In this document: piece after piece, positions 1 to 6,626 of the stretch
Position numbering within the stretch: position 1 is the stretch's first letter
Layout of the letters: the number at the start of each line of letters is the position of its first letter
Origin: Neptuniibacter sp.
Lineage (GTDB): Bacteria > Pseudomonadota > Gammaproteobacteria > Pseudomonadales > Balneatricaceae
Direction of reading: 5' to 3'
Length of the DNA stretch: 7,912 bases
NCBI GenBank assembly: GCA_024686055.1
Contig: JAIBDV010000126.1
Span: forward strand, 1-7,912
The notes under the pieces: generated by a model
Database searches by the model: none
Told to the model about the DNA's origin: nothing
The model's input: only the letters and a program-made list of their open reading frames with translations
Made by a program: the position numbers and the translations under genes

Positions 1-158
1 ATCGAGACAATAAAGTCGAGCTGCGCCGTGTCCGTATGGGCGAACAGTTTGAAGGCCGCTGGCGAGTACAGCATGGCCTGCTGAAAGGTGAACGGGTGAT
101 TATCGAAGGGTTGCAGAAAGCCCGTGCAGGCAGTGTTGTGAAGCCGGTAGAGGGATAA
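1..158 (+). CDS. RND efflux periplasmic adaptor subunit (membrane fusion protein), C-terminal fragment
   Basis: This is the 3' end of a gene cut by the left edge. The frame begins at position 3, gives 51 residues and stops with TAA at 156-158. The readable part contains VRMGEQFEGRWRVQHGLLKG, then ERVIIEGLQKARAGSVVKPV. This pattern (a beta-rich stretch, 'GL..GERVI.EGLQK...G..VKPV', then the end) is typical of the membrane-proximal C-terminal domain of AcrA/MexA-type adaptors. Adaptors are periplasmic, usually lipid-anchored, and link an inner-membrane RND pump to an outer-membrane channel. The pump gene begins only 3 nt after the stop, so the two are almost certainly co-transcribed. The lipobox, hairpin and lipoyl domains lie outside the window, so the exact subfamily cannot be judged. 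Confidence 0.88.
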   Translation, partial: RDNKVELRRVRMGEQFEGRWRVQHGLLKGERVIIEGLQKARAGSVVKPVEG

Positions 159-161
159 ACC

Positions 162-3100
162 ATGTTTTCACTGTTTTTTATCAATCGGCCCAAATTTGCC
201 CTGGTGATCTCCATTGTGATGGTGATCGCCGGTGCACTGGCCATGCTCACCCTGCCCATTGCCCAGTATCCTGAAATCACACCACCACAGGTACAGGTAA
301 CCGCCCGCTACCCGGGGGCTAACTCCGAAGTGGTCGAACAGGCCGTCGCGACACCGATTGAAGCTCAGGTCAACGGCGTCGACGATATGCTGTATATGTC
401 GTCCAGCAGCGCCAACGATGGCAGCTACACCCTGACCATCACCTTCGCCGTCGGTACCGACCCGGACCAGGCTGCAATTAATGTGCAGAACCGGGTTTCG
501 CTGGCGCAATCCACCCTGCCGCAGGAAGTCGTACGCCAGGGCGTCACCACCAAAAAGCAGTCGACCAATATGCTGCTGGTTGCCAACATTTACTCGCCGG
601 ATAACAGCCATGATGCGCTGTACCTGAGTAACTACGCTTCCATTTATATCCAGGATTCGCTGGCCCGGATTAACGGGGTTGGTTCAGCCAGTCAGTTTGG
701 TGCGCTGGACTATGGTATGCGCATCTGGCTGGACCCGGACCGGCTGATGGCTTTGAACCTCAACGCCAGTGATATCAGCACCGCGATCAGCGAGCAGAAT
801 ATCCAGGCCTCGGTCGGTATTATTGGTCAGCCGCCGATAAACAGTGGCCAGCAGTTTCAGTACAGCCTGCGTGCGACCGGGCGTCTGACCAGCCAGAGTG
901 AATTTGAAAACATTCTGGTGCGCGCGAACCCGGATGGCTCCAGCATCCGCCTGAAAGATGTCGCCCGCGTCGAACTGGGCTCACAAACTTACAGCTCCAG
1001 CACCGCGCTCAATGGTAAAGCCTCTGCCGCCATCGCGGTTTATCAGAGCCCTGGCGCCAATGCCCTGGAGGTTGCCGATGCGGTATACGCCGAGCTGGAA
1101 CGCCTGAGCAAGCGCTTCCCTGACGATGTGGCCTTTGCTGTACCCTACGACAGCACGCTGTCGGTACGCGCGTCCCTGAAAGAGGTGGTCGAGACACTGG
1201 GCATCACCTTTATCCTGGTGGTGCTGGTCACCTATATCTTCCTGGCAGACTGGCGCGCCACACTGATTCCTGCGGCGACCATTCCGGTCTCACTGATTGG
1301 CACCTTCGTAGTGCTCAGCATTGCCGGGTTCTCAATCAATACCATCTCCCTGTTTGCGCTAATTCTGGCCATCGGCATCGTGGTGGATGACGCTATTGTG
1401 GTGGTGGAGAACGTCAAACGGCATATGGCCGAGGATCATGTCAGCGCACCGGAAGCGACCCGGCGGGCAATGAAAGAGGTGTTCGGCCCGGTCATCGCCA
1501 CCACCCTGGTCCTGCTAGCGGTATTTGTTCCGGTAGCCTTTATGCCAGGCATCACCGGCAAGCTCTACACCGAGTTTGCCCTGACTATCTCAGTGGCCGT
1601 TGCCCTGTCATCGATTAACGCCCTGACCCTGTCACCCGCACTGTGCGCGCTGCTGCTCAAACGTGGCGAAGCTCCCAGCTCAGGCTTTTTCCACTGGTTT
1701 GATGGCCGGGTCAACGCGGCTCGCGACGGCTATGGCCGCAAAGTCGGCTTTATGAGCCGCAAGCTCTGGTTCAGCCTGAGCTTACTAATCGTCATTGGCG
1801 GCGGTGTCGGCTATATGTTCAAGACCATCCCCACCGGCTTTATCCCTTACGAAGATAACGGCGCGCTGTTTGTAAACATCCAGCTGCCCGATGGCGCCTC
1901 ACTCAATCGCACCGCCGAAGTAGTCAATCAGGTGGAACAGATCCTGATGGACGAACCCGGTGTACGCGATGTAATCAGCGTAAACGGCTACAGCCTGCTT
2001 AGTGGAGGCGCCTCCAACGCGGCACTGGCCATTCCGGTGTTTACTCACTGGGATGAACGCACCGCGCCTGAACTGGCCTGGTATCGGATTCTGGCATCAA
2101 TCAACGCCAAACTGGCCGGGATTGCTGGCGCTAATGTCTTTGCCTTCCCGACCCCGCCCATTCCTGGGCTGGGCAGCTCCGGCGGGCTTGAGGCGCAAAT
2201 TCTGGATCTGAATAACGGTTCACCACTGGAACTGGCTCAGGCCACCTCCAGCCTGGCCATTGCCGCTAACCAGCATTCTGCCTTTGCCCAGGTGTTTAGC
2301 ACCTTTTCGGCCAACGTACCTCAGCTGGAACTGGAAATTGACCGCAAAAAAGCCCAGAGCCTGGGTGTGCCCGTCTCCGACCTGTTTGCAACCTTGCAAG
2401 CACAGCTGGGCTCCAGTTACGTCAATGATTTCAACCTGTTCGGCAAGAACTACAAAGTGATACTGCAGGCGGATAGCGAGTTCCGCGATGCGATCGCTGA
2501 TATCGACCGCCTCCATGTGCGCAGCCGTGAGGGCTATCAGGTCCCCCTCAGCTCGCTGGTTTCAGTCAAAACGATCCTGGGGCCACAAACCCTGAGCCGC
2601 TTCAACCAGCGCCGTACCGCCGCATTGAATGCCAGCCCGACAGATGGTGTCAGTAGCGGTGTGGCCATTGCGACACTGGAGCAGCTAGCGCGCGACACCC
2701 TGCCCGACGGCTATATTCTGGAATGGACCGGCGCCACCGTGCAGGAACAGGAGTCCGGCGGTTACGTGGTGTTTATCATGAGCCTGGCCGTGCTGTTCGC
2801 CTATCTGTTCCTGGTAGCGCAGTACGAGAGCTGGACCATCCCCCTGGCGGTGATGCTGTCCATTACCGTGGCCCTGTTCGGCGCACTGCTGCCAATGGCA
2901 CTGCTGCCCTTCCTAAACAATAATCTCTACGCCCAGATCGGGATTGTGATGCTGATCGGGCTGGCGGCCAAGTCGGCCATTCTGATCGTTGAGTTCGCCA
3001 AGGAGCGACGTGAGCAAGGCGGCCTGTCGATTCTGGATGCCGCTAATGAAGCCGCCAGGTTACGCTTCCGGGCGGTGATGATGACCGCACTGTCGTTTAT

Positions 3101-3299
3101 CCTGGGTGTGCTGCCACTGGTTACGGCCTCAGGGGCCGGGGCGGCCAGCCGGGTGTCGATTGGTTTTGTGGTGCTGGGCGGGATGCTGCTGGCAACGTTC
3201 ATTGGTATTTTCTTTATTCCACCGCTGTTTGTTGCCATGCAACGACTACGCGAATGGGCAAAAGGGAGTGCTAAATCAAGTGAACAACCCGATCAGTAA
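162..3299 (+). CDS. HAE1-family RND multidrug efflux permease (AcrB/MexB/MexF-like)
   Basis: This is a proton-driven inner-membrane drug exporter, expected to work as a homotrimer with the adaptor encoded just upstream. Its 1045 residues match the usual family length (about 1030-1060). The first transmembrane helix lies near residues 9-29 and is followed by the family signature 'LPIAQYPEITPP'. Two periplasmic porter/docking blocks (about 30-340 and 556-865) each precede a bundle of transmembrane helices. Proton-relay residues are present: D409/D410 in 'GIVVDDAIVVVEN' (AcrB D407/D408), K937 in 'GLAAKSAILIVEF' (AcrB K940) and R970 (AcrB R971). The ATG start is supported by AGGG at 151-154, 7 nt away. 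The substrate-gating region reads 'VNGYSLLSGGASN' instead of AcrB's Phe-rich 'GFGFAG', so AcrB's drug range should not be assumed. No outer-membrane factor follows; a terminator does. The family is certain, the individual pump identity is not. Confidence 0.96.
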   Translation: MFSLFFINRPKFALVISIVMVIAGALAMLTLPIAQYPEITPPQVQVTARYPGANSEVVEQAVATPIEAQVNGVDDMLYMSSSSANDGSYTLTITFAVGTDPDQAAINVQNRVSLAQSTLPQEVVRQGVTTKKQSTNMLLVANIYSPDNSHDALYLSNYASIYIQDSLARINGVGSASQFGALDYGMRIWLDPDRLMALNLNASDISTAISEQNIQASVGIIGQPPINSGQQFQYSLRATGRLTSQSEFENILVRANPDGSSIRLKDVARVELGSQTYSSSTALNGKASAAIAVYQSPGANALEVADAVYAELERLSKRFPDDVAFAVPYDSTLSVRASLKEVVETLGITFILVVLVTYIFLADWRATLIPAATIPVSLIGTFVVLSIAGFSINTISLFALILAIGIVVDDAIVVVENVKRHMAEDHVSAPEATRRAMKEVFGPVIATTLVLLAVFVPVAFMPGITGKLYTEFALTISVAVALSSINALTLSPALCALLLKRGEAPSSGFFHWFDGRVNAARDGYGRKVGFMSRKLWFSLSLLIVIGGGVGYMFKTIPTGFIPYEDNGALFVNIQLPDGASLNRTAEVVNQVEQILMDEPGVRDVISVNGYSLLSGGASNAALAIPVFTHWDERTAPELAWYRILASINAKLAGIAGANVFAFPTPPIPGLGSSGGLEAQILDLNNGSPLELAQATSSLAIAANQHSAFAQVFSTFSANVPQLELEIDRKKAQSLGVPVSDLFATLQAQLGSSYVNDFNLFGKNYKVILQADSEFRDAIADIDRLHVRSREGYQVPLSSLVSVKTILGPQTLSRFNQRRTAALNASPTDGVSSGVAIATLEQLARDTLPDGYILEWTGATVQEQESGGYVVFIMSLAVLFAYLFLVAQYESWTIPLAVMLSITVALFGALLPMALLPFLNNNLYAQIGIVMLIGLAAKSAILIVEFAKERREQGGLSILDAANEAARLRFRAVMMTALSFILGVLPLVTASGAGAASRVSIGFVVLGGMLLATFIGIFFIPPLFVAMQRLREWAKGSAKSSEQPDQ

Positions 3300-3325
3300 T
3301 CGGCAGCTAACTCACTAGAAAACCC

Positions 3326-3354
3326 CGCCGGTCAGCTTGCTGACCGGCGTTTTT
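3326..3354 (+). terminator. Intrinsic terminator after the efflux permease, between convergent genes
   Basis: An 11-base perfect inverted repeat, CGCCGGTCAGC (3326-3336) and GCTGACCGGCG (3339-3349), is followed directly by TTTTT (3350-3354). In practice this is a 10-bp GC-rich stem with a 4-nt loop. It lies 27 nt after the permease stop. On the minus strand the same stem is followed by GGGG and then TTTT (complement of 3319-3322), so it could also weakly end thiD transcripts, whose stop is 21 nt beyond the other side. Confidence 0.92.
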
Positions 3355-3374
3355 ATAGCCATAGCGAAATGTAT

Positions 3375-4205
3375 TCAGTGCGAATGCAACGCATAGAAGT
3401 GATGCACCGGACCATGCCCGGCGCCCACGTCCAGCTGGTCGGCATGGCGGATCGCTTCAGTAATATAGTGCTTGGCCTGCTCAATGGCCTCTGCCATGGG
3501 GTAACCTCGGGCCAGAAACGAGGCAATACTGGCCGATAGCGTACAGCCTGTACCGTGGGTGTTCGTCGTCTCAACCCGGGCGCAGGTGTAGCGTTCATGA
3601 CGCAACGGCCCGATCCAGATATCCGTACTGTACTCACCCGTCTGATGACCACCTTTGACCAGTACCGAACGACAGCCCTGTCCCATCAATCCAGACCCCA
3701 GTGCCAGCACCGCCGCCTCATCGGCAACAGTATCCACCGGCAGCCCCAGCAACGCATGGGCTTCAGGCAGGTTGGGTGTCACCAGGTCCGCCAGCGGTAA
3801 CAGCTCGCTAATCAGCGTCTGCGCGGCAGACTCAGCCAGCAACGGATCACCACTGGTCGCCACCATTACCGGGTCCAGCACCACATTGGCAGGCTGATAG
3901 CGTTCAAGCATCGTCGCCACCGTACGGATAATATCAGCATCACCGAGCATGCCGATTTTCACCGCATCAATGCGGATGTCACTGAACACGGCTTCGAATT
4001 GCTGCTCAATAAACGCCACCGGCAGCGTCTGTACTGCCTGTACACCACAGGTATTTTGCGCGGTAAGCGCGGTGATAATGGAACAGGCATAACTACCCGT
4101 AGCCGAAATTGCCTTGATATCCGCCTGAATACCAGCACCACCCCCGCTATCCGAGCCAGCGATGGTCAGCACATTGGGGATCTTCTTCACCAACGGGAAA
4201 GGCAT
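3375..4205 (-). CDS. thiD: Hydroxymethylpyrimidine kinase / phosphomethylpyrimidine kinase
   Basis: ThiD is a cytosolic ribokinase-fold enzyme. It phosphorylates HMP to HMP-P and HMP-P to HMP-PP, the pyrimidine precursor that is joined to the thiazole by ThiE. The 276 residues match the usual length of about 265-280. Visible hallmarks are the N-terminal 'LTIAGSDSGGGAGIQAD' (residues 13-29), 'ALTAQNTCGVQ' (46-56), 'KIGML' (83-87), 'VVLDPVM' (108-114), 'SGDPLL', 'TPNLPEA' (143-149), the ATP/anion-hole motif 'NTHGTGCTLSA' (215-225, with Cys221) and the terminal 'GHGPVHHFYALH'. The ATG at 4205 is supported by AGGA (complement of 4214-4217) 8 nt upstream. This site lies inside a possible masking hairpin downstream of a TPP aptamer, so expression should fall when TPP is high. 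The gene stands alone: no thiE or hemL is adjacent, unlike some related genomes. No key motif is missing. Confidence 0.97.
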   Translation of the reverse strand: MPFPLVKKIPNVLTIAGSDSGGGAGIQADIKAISATGSYACSIITALTAQNTCGVQAVQTLPVAFIEQQFEAVFSDIRIDAVKIGMLGDADIIRTVATMLERYQPANVVLDPVMVATSGDPLLAESAAQTLISELLPLADLVTPNLPEAHALLGLPVDTVADEAAVLALGSGLMGQGCRSVLVKGGHQTGEYSTDIWIGPLRHERYTCARVETTNTHGTGCTLSASIASFLARGYPMAEAIEQAKHYITEAIRHADQLDVGAGHGPVHHFYALHSH

Positions 4206-4210
4206 TAGAC

Positions 4211-4237
4211 GGTTCCTGTAGCAATGACGCCGGAACC
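4211..4237 (-). promoter_or_regulatory. Predicted ribosome-binding-site sequestering hairpin of the thiD leader
   Basis: On the minus strand, GGTTCC (complement of 4232-4237) is the exact reverse complement of GGAACC (complement of 4211-4216). The latter contains most of the thiD Shine-Dalgarno AGGA. Folding would mask the ribosome binding site behind a 15-nt loop, and no U-tract follows. The same GGTTCC could instead pair with GGAACC at the 3' closing strand of the TPP aptamer (complement of 4275-4280). This is an inferred translational expression platform; the complementarity is visible but the fold was not computed. Confidence 0.6.
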
Positions 4238-4245
4238 AGAGGACA

Positions 4246-4262
4246 GGCGCAACAGCTGCGCC
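4246..4262 (-). promoter_or_regulatory. Hairpin between the TPP aptamer and the thiD ribosome binding site
   Basis: GGCGCA and TGCGCC form a perfect 6-bp GC-rich stem with a 5-nt loop, just downstream of the aptamer on the minus strand. No run of U follows, so it does not look like an intrinsic terminator. It probably spaces or nucleates the expression platform. Its role is inferred. Confidence 0.5.
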
Positions 4263-4273
4263 AGGTGTCAGTC

Positions 4274-4363
4274 AGGTTCCCTACGCCCATTAAATGGGAT
4301 CAGGTTCAACGGGTTCAGCCTCTGGCTATCTCAACCTGCGCCAATGCACAGGTTCCCCGACCT
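4274..4363 (-). promoter_or_regulatory. TPP (THI-box) riboswitch aptamer upstream of thiD
   Basis: Read on the minus strand, the segment has the conserved THI-box elements in order: AGGT-C-GGGG at the 5' side, a 9-bp P3 stem (AACCTGTGC and GCGCAGGTT, one G-U pair), the GAGA element, ACCCG, TTGAACCTGATC, a small CC/GG stem and GCGTAGGGAACCT. P1 is AGGT (complement of 4360-4363) with ACCT (complement of 4274-4277). P2 is formed by CGGG and CCCG. The arrangement parallels the E. coli thiM aptamer element by element. TPP binding would stabilise P1 and P2 and is expected to switch off the downstream thiD. The aptamer 3' end is about 68 nt from the thiD start, enough for a separate expression platform. 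Confidence 0.95.
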
Positions 4364-4376
4364 ATTTTCGACATTG

Positions 4377-4405
4377 ATCTTATCCATTCTCCAGCATCTG
4401 AGCAA
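4377..4405 (-). promoter_or_regulatory. Candidate sigma70-type promoter for the thiD leader
   Basis: On the minus strand a -35-like TTGCTC (complement of 4400-4405) and a -10-like TAAGAT (complement of 4377-4382) are separated by exactly 17 nt. The expected transcription start is only a few bases before the aptamer's first paired base at 4363, where a riboswitch leader should begin. Both hexamers deviate from consensus, and the call rests on spacing and position. Confidence 0.55.
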
Positions 4406-4455
4406 ACTCAATACGAGCTGTACCGCACTACTTGATGAGTTCTGTACCAGTCAAA

Positions 4456-4471
4456 TGGCTTGTAACTTGCT
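4456..4471 (+). promoter_or_regulatory. Candidate sigma54 (-24/-12) promoter of the unknown 312-residue gene
   Basis: TGGCTTGTAACTTGCT matches the RpoN consensus TGGCACR-N4-TTGCW at TGGC, the purine, TTGC and the final T. The GG (4457-4458) and GC (4469-4470) are exactly 10 nt apart, which is the invariant spacing. Start of transcription would fall near 4482, leaving a leader of about 50 nt before the ATG at 4532. No equally convincing sigma70 promoter is seen in this interval. Two direct copies of CTGTACC (4418-4424 and 4442-4448) lie upstream and might be activator sites, which is speculative. Such 16-nt matches can arise by chance. Confidence 0.55.
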
Positions 4472-4531
4472 TTGCCATGACAGGAAGAATAAACGGCAAC
4501 GGATTGCCCACATGATCATTAGGAGATATTG

Positions 4532-5470
4532 ATGAGTTTTGCTATTGGCGCAAGATCACAATCAATCTACCAGCCGCTTGAGCTGGCAAAGCTGCCCAAT
4601 GCTGAGCTAAAAACGCTCAATTTTGATAACTACCAGCAAAAACAGGAGCAAGAACTACGGGTCGACCCAGCCGTTGAAGCGCGCCAGTTACGAAAGCAAC
4701 GCGCAGATGCCCAAGGCGCGATTACTGACTACTCCACAGAGCTGGAAGGTACTCAGAATGTATCAAGCAGCCCATCCATTGATACATTACAGTCACTGTT
4801 TCAACGCCAGCAGTTCATGGCCAGTATTGCGGCAGGCGAGCATACCGCCTTACAGGCCGGACAATCCACGGGGCTGAGCAGCATACTGGGCACCGCCACA
4901 CCGCAAAACCCGGCAGGAGCAGCCCCCGGTCTTGAAAGATTAGTGAAGTCTGGCCCATCAGGAGGGCAGCAAGACATCGAAACAATGATGGCCGCTCGTT
5001 ATCCTGATACCCATGGAAATAGCACACCGACAGACCCCGCCACAGAGGCTGCAAAAGCCAAAGCCGCCGCTGAGGATAAGCGACAGCAGGCTGTTGAAGA
5101 TGCAGCTCTGGAGCGTAAGCAAAATTCAGAGGAAATAGCAAAGTTTGCCGATGACATCCGTAGCGGCAAAACCCTGGCAGCCGAGAAAGAAGAGGATGAT
5201 AGTGCAACCGCCGGAACCGCCCAGGTGGAGCAAAACGAAACAGTAGCATCACAATCCGCTCGTCAGATTGACGCTTACAGAGCGGCCATTGAGCAGGCTG
5301 CAGCAAAACATCAGTCCCTGAGTGAACGTTCAAACCCACAACAGAGTAACACCACACTCTCTGCACTGGCTCAACAGATTCGCACTGACAACTTCATATC
5401 TGACATTCAAAATATGCAGGGCATGCAATTTGGCACCGCAAACGGTAGCCAGCTATCTGCCGCAGCCTGA
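4532..5470 (+). CDS. Uncharacterised Gln/Ala/Ser-rich protein of 312 residues
   Basis: I do not recognise this protein. The ATG at 4532 follows AGGAG (4521-4525) by 6 nt; the TTG codon immediately before it is a less likely start. The 312-residue product has no signal peptide and no hydrophobic segment long enough to cross a membrane. It therefore looks soluble, or exported by a route without a cleaved signal. The N-terminal part (about 1-75) is polar and Gln-rich. A Gly/Pro/Ser-rich, probably disordered stretch covers about 110-168. An Ala/Lys/Glu-rich segment (about 169-208) should be helical or coiled-coil. The C-terminal third is again Gln/Ser-rich and ends in Ala-Ala-Ala. No catalytic motif or cysteine is visible. 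By eye it is more AT-rich than the exporter gene. It lies between riboswitch-controlled thiD (divergent) and thiSG (same strand), but nothing ties it to thiamine. Low-complexity, Gln-rich proteins of this type occur among flagellar, secreted and phage-tail accessory proteins; I cannot choose between these. Confidence 0.82.
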   Translation: MSFAIGARSQSIYQPLELAKLPNAELKTLNFDNYQQKQEQELRVDPAVEARQLRKQRADAQGAITDYSTELEGTQNVSSSPSIDTLQSLFQRQQFMASIAAGEHTALQAGQSTGLSSILGTATPQNPAGAAPGLERLVKSGPSGGQQDIETMMAARYPDTHGNSTPTDPATEAAKAKAAAEDKRQQAVEDAALERKQNSEEIAKFADDIRSGKTLAAEKEEDDSATAGTAQVEQNETVASQSARQIDAYRAAIEQAAAKHQSLSERSNPQQSNTTLSALAQQIRTDNFISDIQNMQGMQFGTANGSQLSAAA

Positions 5471-5490
5471 TTCCACTGGCCTAACAATCA

Positions 5491-5521
5491 CCGGACAACT
5501 GGCCCTTTTGGGCCAGACCGG
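5491..5521 (+). terminator. Stem-loop after the unknown gene, before thiS (possible terminator without U-tract)
   Basis: CTGGCCC (5499-5505) and GGGCCAG (5510-5516) form a perfect 7-bp stem with a TTTT loop. CCGG on each side (5491-5494 and 5518-5521) can extend it past an internal loop. No T-run follows on either strand, so it is not a classical intrinsic terminator. It could end or stabilise the upstream message, or be a structured leader of thiS. It shows none of the THI-box sequences. Confidence 0.45.
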
Positions 5522-5548
5522 AGCCAGCCACGATAAAAAGAGATGAGA

Positions 5549-5554
5549 TATAAA
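5549..5554 (+). promoter_or_regulatory. Possible -10 element for thiSG
   Basis: TATAAA lies 30 nt before the thiS start in an AT-rich patch just downstream of the 5491-5521 stem-loop. No good -35 hexamer is found 16-18 nt upstream, so this is a weak call. thiSG might instead be read through from the gene before it. Confidence 0.25.
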
Positions 5555-5584
5555 CAGACCAAACAAGTCCGACGGATAACATAG

Positions 5585-5788
5585 ATGATCAGCATCGAAG
5601 TCAATGGCCAGTCAAGGGAGCTGGCCAGCGGTAGCTCAGTCACAGACCTGCTTACCGGCATGGCGCTAACCGGCCAGCGTGTCGCAGTAGAGTGCAATAT
5701 GGAAATTATTCCCCGTAGCCAACATGCAAGCACGACCCTGAAGGCAGGTGACCAGCTTGAAATCGTCCACGCCATTGGCGGCGGCTAA
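5585..5788 (+). CDS. thiS: Sulfur carrier protein ThiS
   Basis: ThiS is a small ubiquitin-fold protein. Its C-terminal glycine is adenylated and thiocarboxylated by ThiF and a sulfurtransferase, and it then donates sulfur to the thiazole ring on ThiG. The 67-residue length is normal (about 65-70). It starts 'MISIEVNGQSREL', has the hydrophobic beta-grasp pattern, and contains 'VAVECNMEIIPRS', a common ThiS core. It ends in '-HAIGGG', keeping the essential terminal Gly-Gly. The ATG is preceded by a weak GGA (5574-5576) 8 nt upstream. thiG begins 24 nt downstream, so the two form an operon. No TPP aptamer precedes it within the 114 nt back to the previous gene. The activating enzymes (ThiF, ThiI) are not in this window. 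Confidence 0.95.
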   Translation: MISIEVNGQSRELASGSSVTDLLTGMALTGQRVAVECNMEIIPRSQHASTTLKAGDQLEIVHAIGGG

Positions 5789-5812
5789 TACACACAATAA
5801 TAAGGAATCTGT

Positions 5813-6613
5813 ATGACCAACGACAGTGCGATCTATTCCGACCCGCTGATCATTGACGGCAAAGCCTACAACTCACGTCTGCTGGTAGGCACCGGAAAGT
5901 ACAAAGACATGGACGAAACCCGCCAGGCTATTGAAGCCAGTGGCGCGGAAATTGTAACGCTGGCGGTACGGCGTACCAATATTGGCCAGAACCCGGACGA
6001 ACCCAATCTGCTGGACGTGATCTCGCCAGATAAATACACCATCCTGCCGAATACCGCAGGTTGCTATACCGCCGAAGATGCCGTGCGCACCTGTCGGCTG
6101 GCGCGGGAACTGCTGGGCGGTCATGATCTGGTCAAACTGGAAGTACTGGGCGATCAGAAAACCCTCTACCCCAATATGGTTGAAACGATCAAAGCCACTC
6201 AAACACTGGTTAAAGATGGCTTTAAGGTGATGGTGTACTGTAACGACGACCCTATCGTTGCCAAGCAACTGGAGGAGATGGGCTGTGTCGCAGTGATGCC
6301 ACTGGGCTCATTAATCGGCTCCGGGCTGGGTATTCTCAACCCGCACAATATCCGCATTATTATGGAAAGCGCACAGGTTCCCGTGCTGGTCGATGCCGGT
6401 GTTGGCACCGCCTCTGATGCTGCGCTGGCAATGGAGATGGGTTGTGCTGGTGTACTGATGAATACTGCGATTGCAGCCGCCAAAAGCCCGGTATTAATGG
6501 CATCGGCAATGCGAAAAGCGATTGAATCGGGCCGAGAGGCCTTCCTTGCCGGTCGCATGCCACGTAAGAAATACGCCAGTGCCTCATCACCGATGGAAGG
6601 GATTATCGGCTGA
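5813..6613 (+). CDS. thiG: Thiazole synthase ThiG
   Basis: ThiG is a cytosolic TIM-barrel enzyme. It condenses 1-deoxy-D-xylulose 5-phosphate, ThiS-thiocarboxylate sulfur and dehydroglycine into the thiazole phosphate of thiamine. The 266 residues match the family (about 250-270). Seen in order are 'SRLLVGTGKYKDM' (21-33), 'ASGAEIVTLAVRR' (42-54), 'LLDVI', 'TAGCYTAEDAVRTCRLARE' (81-99), and the Schiff-base lysine K108 in 'LVKLEVLGD'. These are followed by 'CNDDP', 'GCVAVMPLGSLIGSGLG', the phosphate-binding 'VDAGVGTASDAA', and 'MNTAIAAA'. It ends 'SASSPMEGIIG', with no C-terminal extension. The ATG has AAGGA (5802-5806) 6 nt upstream. Whether glycine (ThiO) or tyrosine (ThiH) supplies the imine cannot be told here. 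No trmB gene follows, unlike several gammaproteobacterial thiG loci. Confidence 0.97.
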   Translation: MTNDSAIYSDPLIIDGKAYNSRLLVGTGKYKDMDETRQAIEASGAEIVTLAVRRTNIGQNPDEPNLLDVISPDKYTILPNTAGCYTAEDAVRTCRLARELLGGHDLVKLEVLGDQKTLYPNMVETIKATQTLVKDGFKVMVYCNDDPIVAKQLEEMGCVAVMPLGSLIGSGLGILNPHNIRIIMESAQVPVLVDAGVGTASDAALAMEMGCAGVLMNTAIAAAKSPVLMASAMRKAIESGREAFLAGRMPRKKYASASSPMEGIIG

Positions 6614-6626
6614 GGTTACCAAAGGT

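Noticed and set aside
168..611. Minus-strand 147-codon open frame within the permease gene
   Set aside because: It is a shadow of the efflux permease; the His/Gly-rich product shows no family signal.
4529..4531. TTG at 4529 as start of the unknown gene
   Set aside because: The adjacent ATG at 4532 is a better codon and has normal 6-nt spacing from AGGAG.
4224..4532. Plus-strand open frame across the riboswitch region
   Set aside because: It runs antisense through the conserved TPP aptamer, has no recognisable product, and ends at the start of the unknown gene. The aptamer explains this sequence.
4815..5366. Minus-strand open frame of 183 codons inside the unknown gene
   Set aside because: It is rich in Cys, Trp, Arg and Leu with no plausible ribosome binding site. 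The plus strand has a well-placed Shine-Dalgarno and smoother composition.
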